Source: Aquimarina longa SW024 (GTDB lineage Bacteria; Bacteroidota; Bacteroidia; Flavobacteriales; Flavobacteriaceae). Taken from it: 64,000 nt of DNA. Shown here in pieces: positions 63,526-64,000 of the stretch. Where the stretch lies: assembly GCF_001401755.1 (NCBI RefSeq), contig NZ_AVQK01000015.1, positions 124,001 through 188,000 on the forward strand, given 5' to 3'. The notes below the pieces were generated by a model. It worked only from the letters and a program-made list of their open reading frames with translations, did no database searches and had not been told where the DNA came from. Position numbers and translations under genes: made by a program. Each line of letters starts with the position of its first letter. The first letter of the stretch is position 1.

Positions 63526-64000
63526 ATGACAACTCAAAACAATAATTTGACCCTTAAAATTCTTATAGGTGTTCTAGGAGCATTATTACTTATTCTGGGT
63601 ATCTTTACGTATAAATTTTATAACGAAGAGAAGCAAAATAAAGCAATTCTGCAACAAGAAAAAGATCTTATTGAGAGTGAATTAGGAGAATTGATTACAA
63701 AATATGACAATGCTATTGCTCTTAATGAAGTAATGGATGATCACTTACTTAAAGCTAAAGAGCGTATTGTAGTTTTATTAGATAGTGTTAAAGATAACGA
63801 TGCTAATTTAGCTTTGATTTCTCGTTACAGAAGAGAAGTCGGGAAACTTAAAAAAGAACGTGAAAGATTATTTAAGTTAGCAGATAGTCTAACAGTAGCA
63901 AATACTCAGTTGACTACAGATCTTGATAGTACAGCTACAGCACTTAATCAAAGAATTGTTTTCTCAGATTCATTACAGACACAGAATAGTAAACTAGCAG
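63526..64000 (+). CDS. Partial CDS, membrane-anchored coiled-coil protein
   Basis: An ATG at 63526 opens a frame that runs through the window end (158 codons seen). It has a short polar start (MTTQNNNLTLK), one membrane helix (ILIGVLGALLLILGIFTYKF, residues 12-31) and then a long coiled coil rich in E, K and L (NKAILQQEKDLIESELGEL, YRREVGKLKKERERLFKLA). Similar flavobacterial proteins of unknown function are common. It probably spans the inner membrane once with the coiled coil in the periplasm. Confidence 0.7.
   Translation, partial: MTTQNNNLTLKILIGVLGALLLILGIFTYKFYNEEKQNKAILQQEKDLIESELGELITKYDNAIALNEVMDDHLLKAKERIVVLLDSVKDNDANLALISRYRREVGKLKKERERLFKLADSLTVANTQLTTDLDSTATALNQRIVFSDSLQTQNSKLA

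Noticed and set aside
1..64000. tRNA or rRNA genes
   Set aside because: I looked for the T-loop word and paired acceptor stems and saw none; a scan with a covariance model could still find one I missed.

Overview
The window reads as AT-rich chromosomal DNA from a marine member of the family Flavobacteriaceae (Bacteroidota). The evidence is the Bacteroidetes-type -7 boxes (TAnnTTTG), the lack of clear Shine-Dalgarno sequences, the many short lipoproteins with a lipobox ending in SC, a TonB-dependent receptor with a carboxypeptidase-regulatory-like N-terminus, and conserved blocks such as ribE | pdxA-DUF177-rpmF-fabH-accB-accC. An Aquimarina-like genus is my guess from overall style; nothing here proves the genus.

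Layout. 0-2.6 kb: a cut-off gene and a small arsenic operon (arsR, DUF6428, ArsN1-like acetyltransferase, arsC) read leftward from a perfect palindromic operator, with no arsenite pump beside it. 2.6-7.6 kb: single metabolic genes (TM2 protein, VOC, DUF1801, HD hydrolase, 2-hydroxyacid dehydrogenase) and a divergent mdaB/LysR pair around a palindrome. 7.7-12.7 kb: a leftward operon under a cobalamin riboswitch (TonB receptor, 2Fe-2S ferredoxin-like protein, SDR protein, cobA). 13-17 kb: small genes and a 1.3 kb gene-free stretch holding a 149-bp tandem array and an interspersed repeat. 17.3-21.2 kb: an overlapping leftward corrinoid operon (cobQ, cobC/cobD-like aminotransferase, cbiB, P-loop NTPase). 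21.5-28.4 kb: an accessory island with one unknown cytosolic-looking protein followed by five tandem paralogous MORN/YwqK-type lipoproteins, with copies of the 3' end of the first gene left in front of two of them. 28.4-30.5 kb: a second copy of the interspersed repeat and small unknown genes.

30.5-48 kb is mostly housekeeping: riboflavin synthase, PdxA, L32, FabH, AccB/AccC, MtgA, RecJ, Mfd, and a class V aminotransferase, plus a 0.9 kb gap that may encode an RNA. 48-54 kb: unknown lipoprotein, an eight-copy 41-bp tandem array, the biotin genes bioF-bioD-bioA, and an FG-GAP repeat lipoprotein. 54.5-58.4 kb: DksA-like protein and IleS. 58.4-60.3 kb: a gene graveyard with a frameshifted XRE regulator, a decayed polymorphic toxin C-terminal module, and its decayed DUF695-like partner. 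60.3-64 kb: nitrilase-family amidase, Ig-like lipoprotein, ComF, and a cut-off coiled-coil membrane protein.

The best candidate for something undescribed is the 21.5-27.5 kb island. It looks like an effector gene with a ladder of lipoprotein immunity or decoy genes, grown by duplication of a unit carrying the effector tail plus the lipoprotein gene, with sequence variation concentrated in the MORN-like segment. That function is inferred from architecture only.
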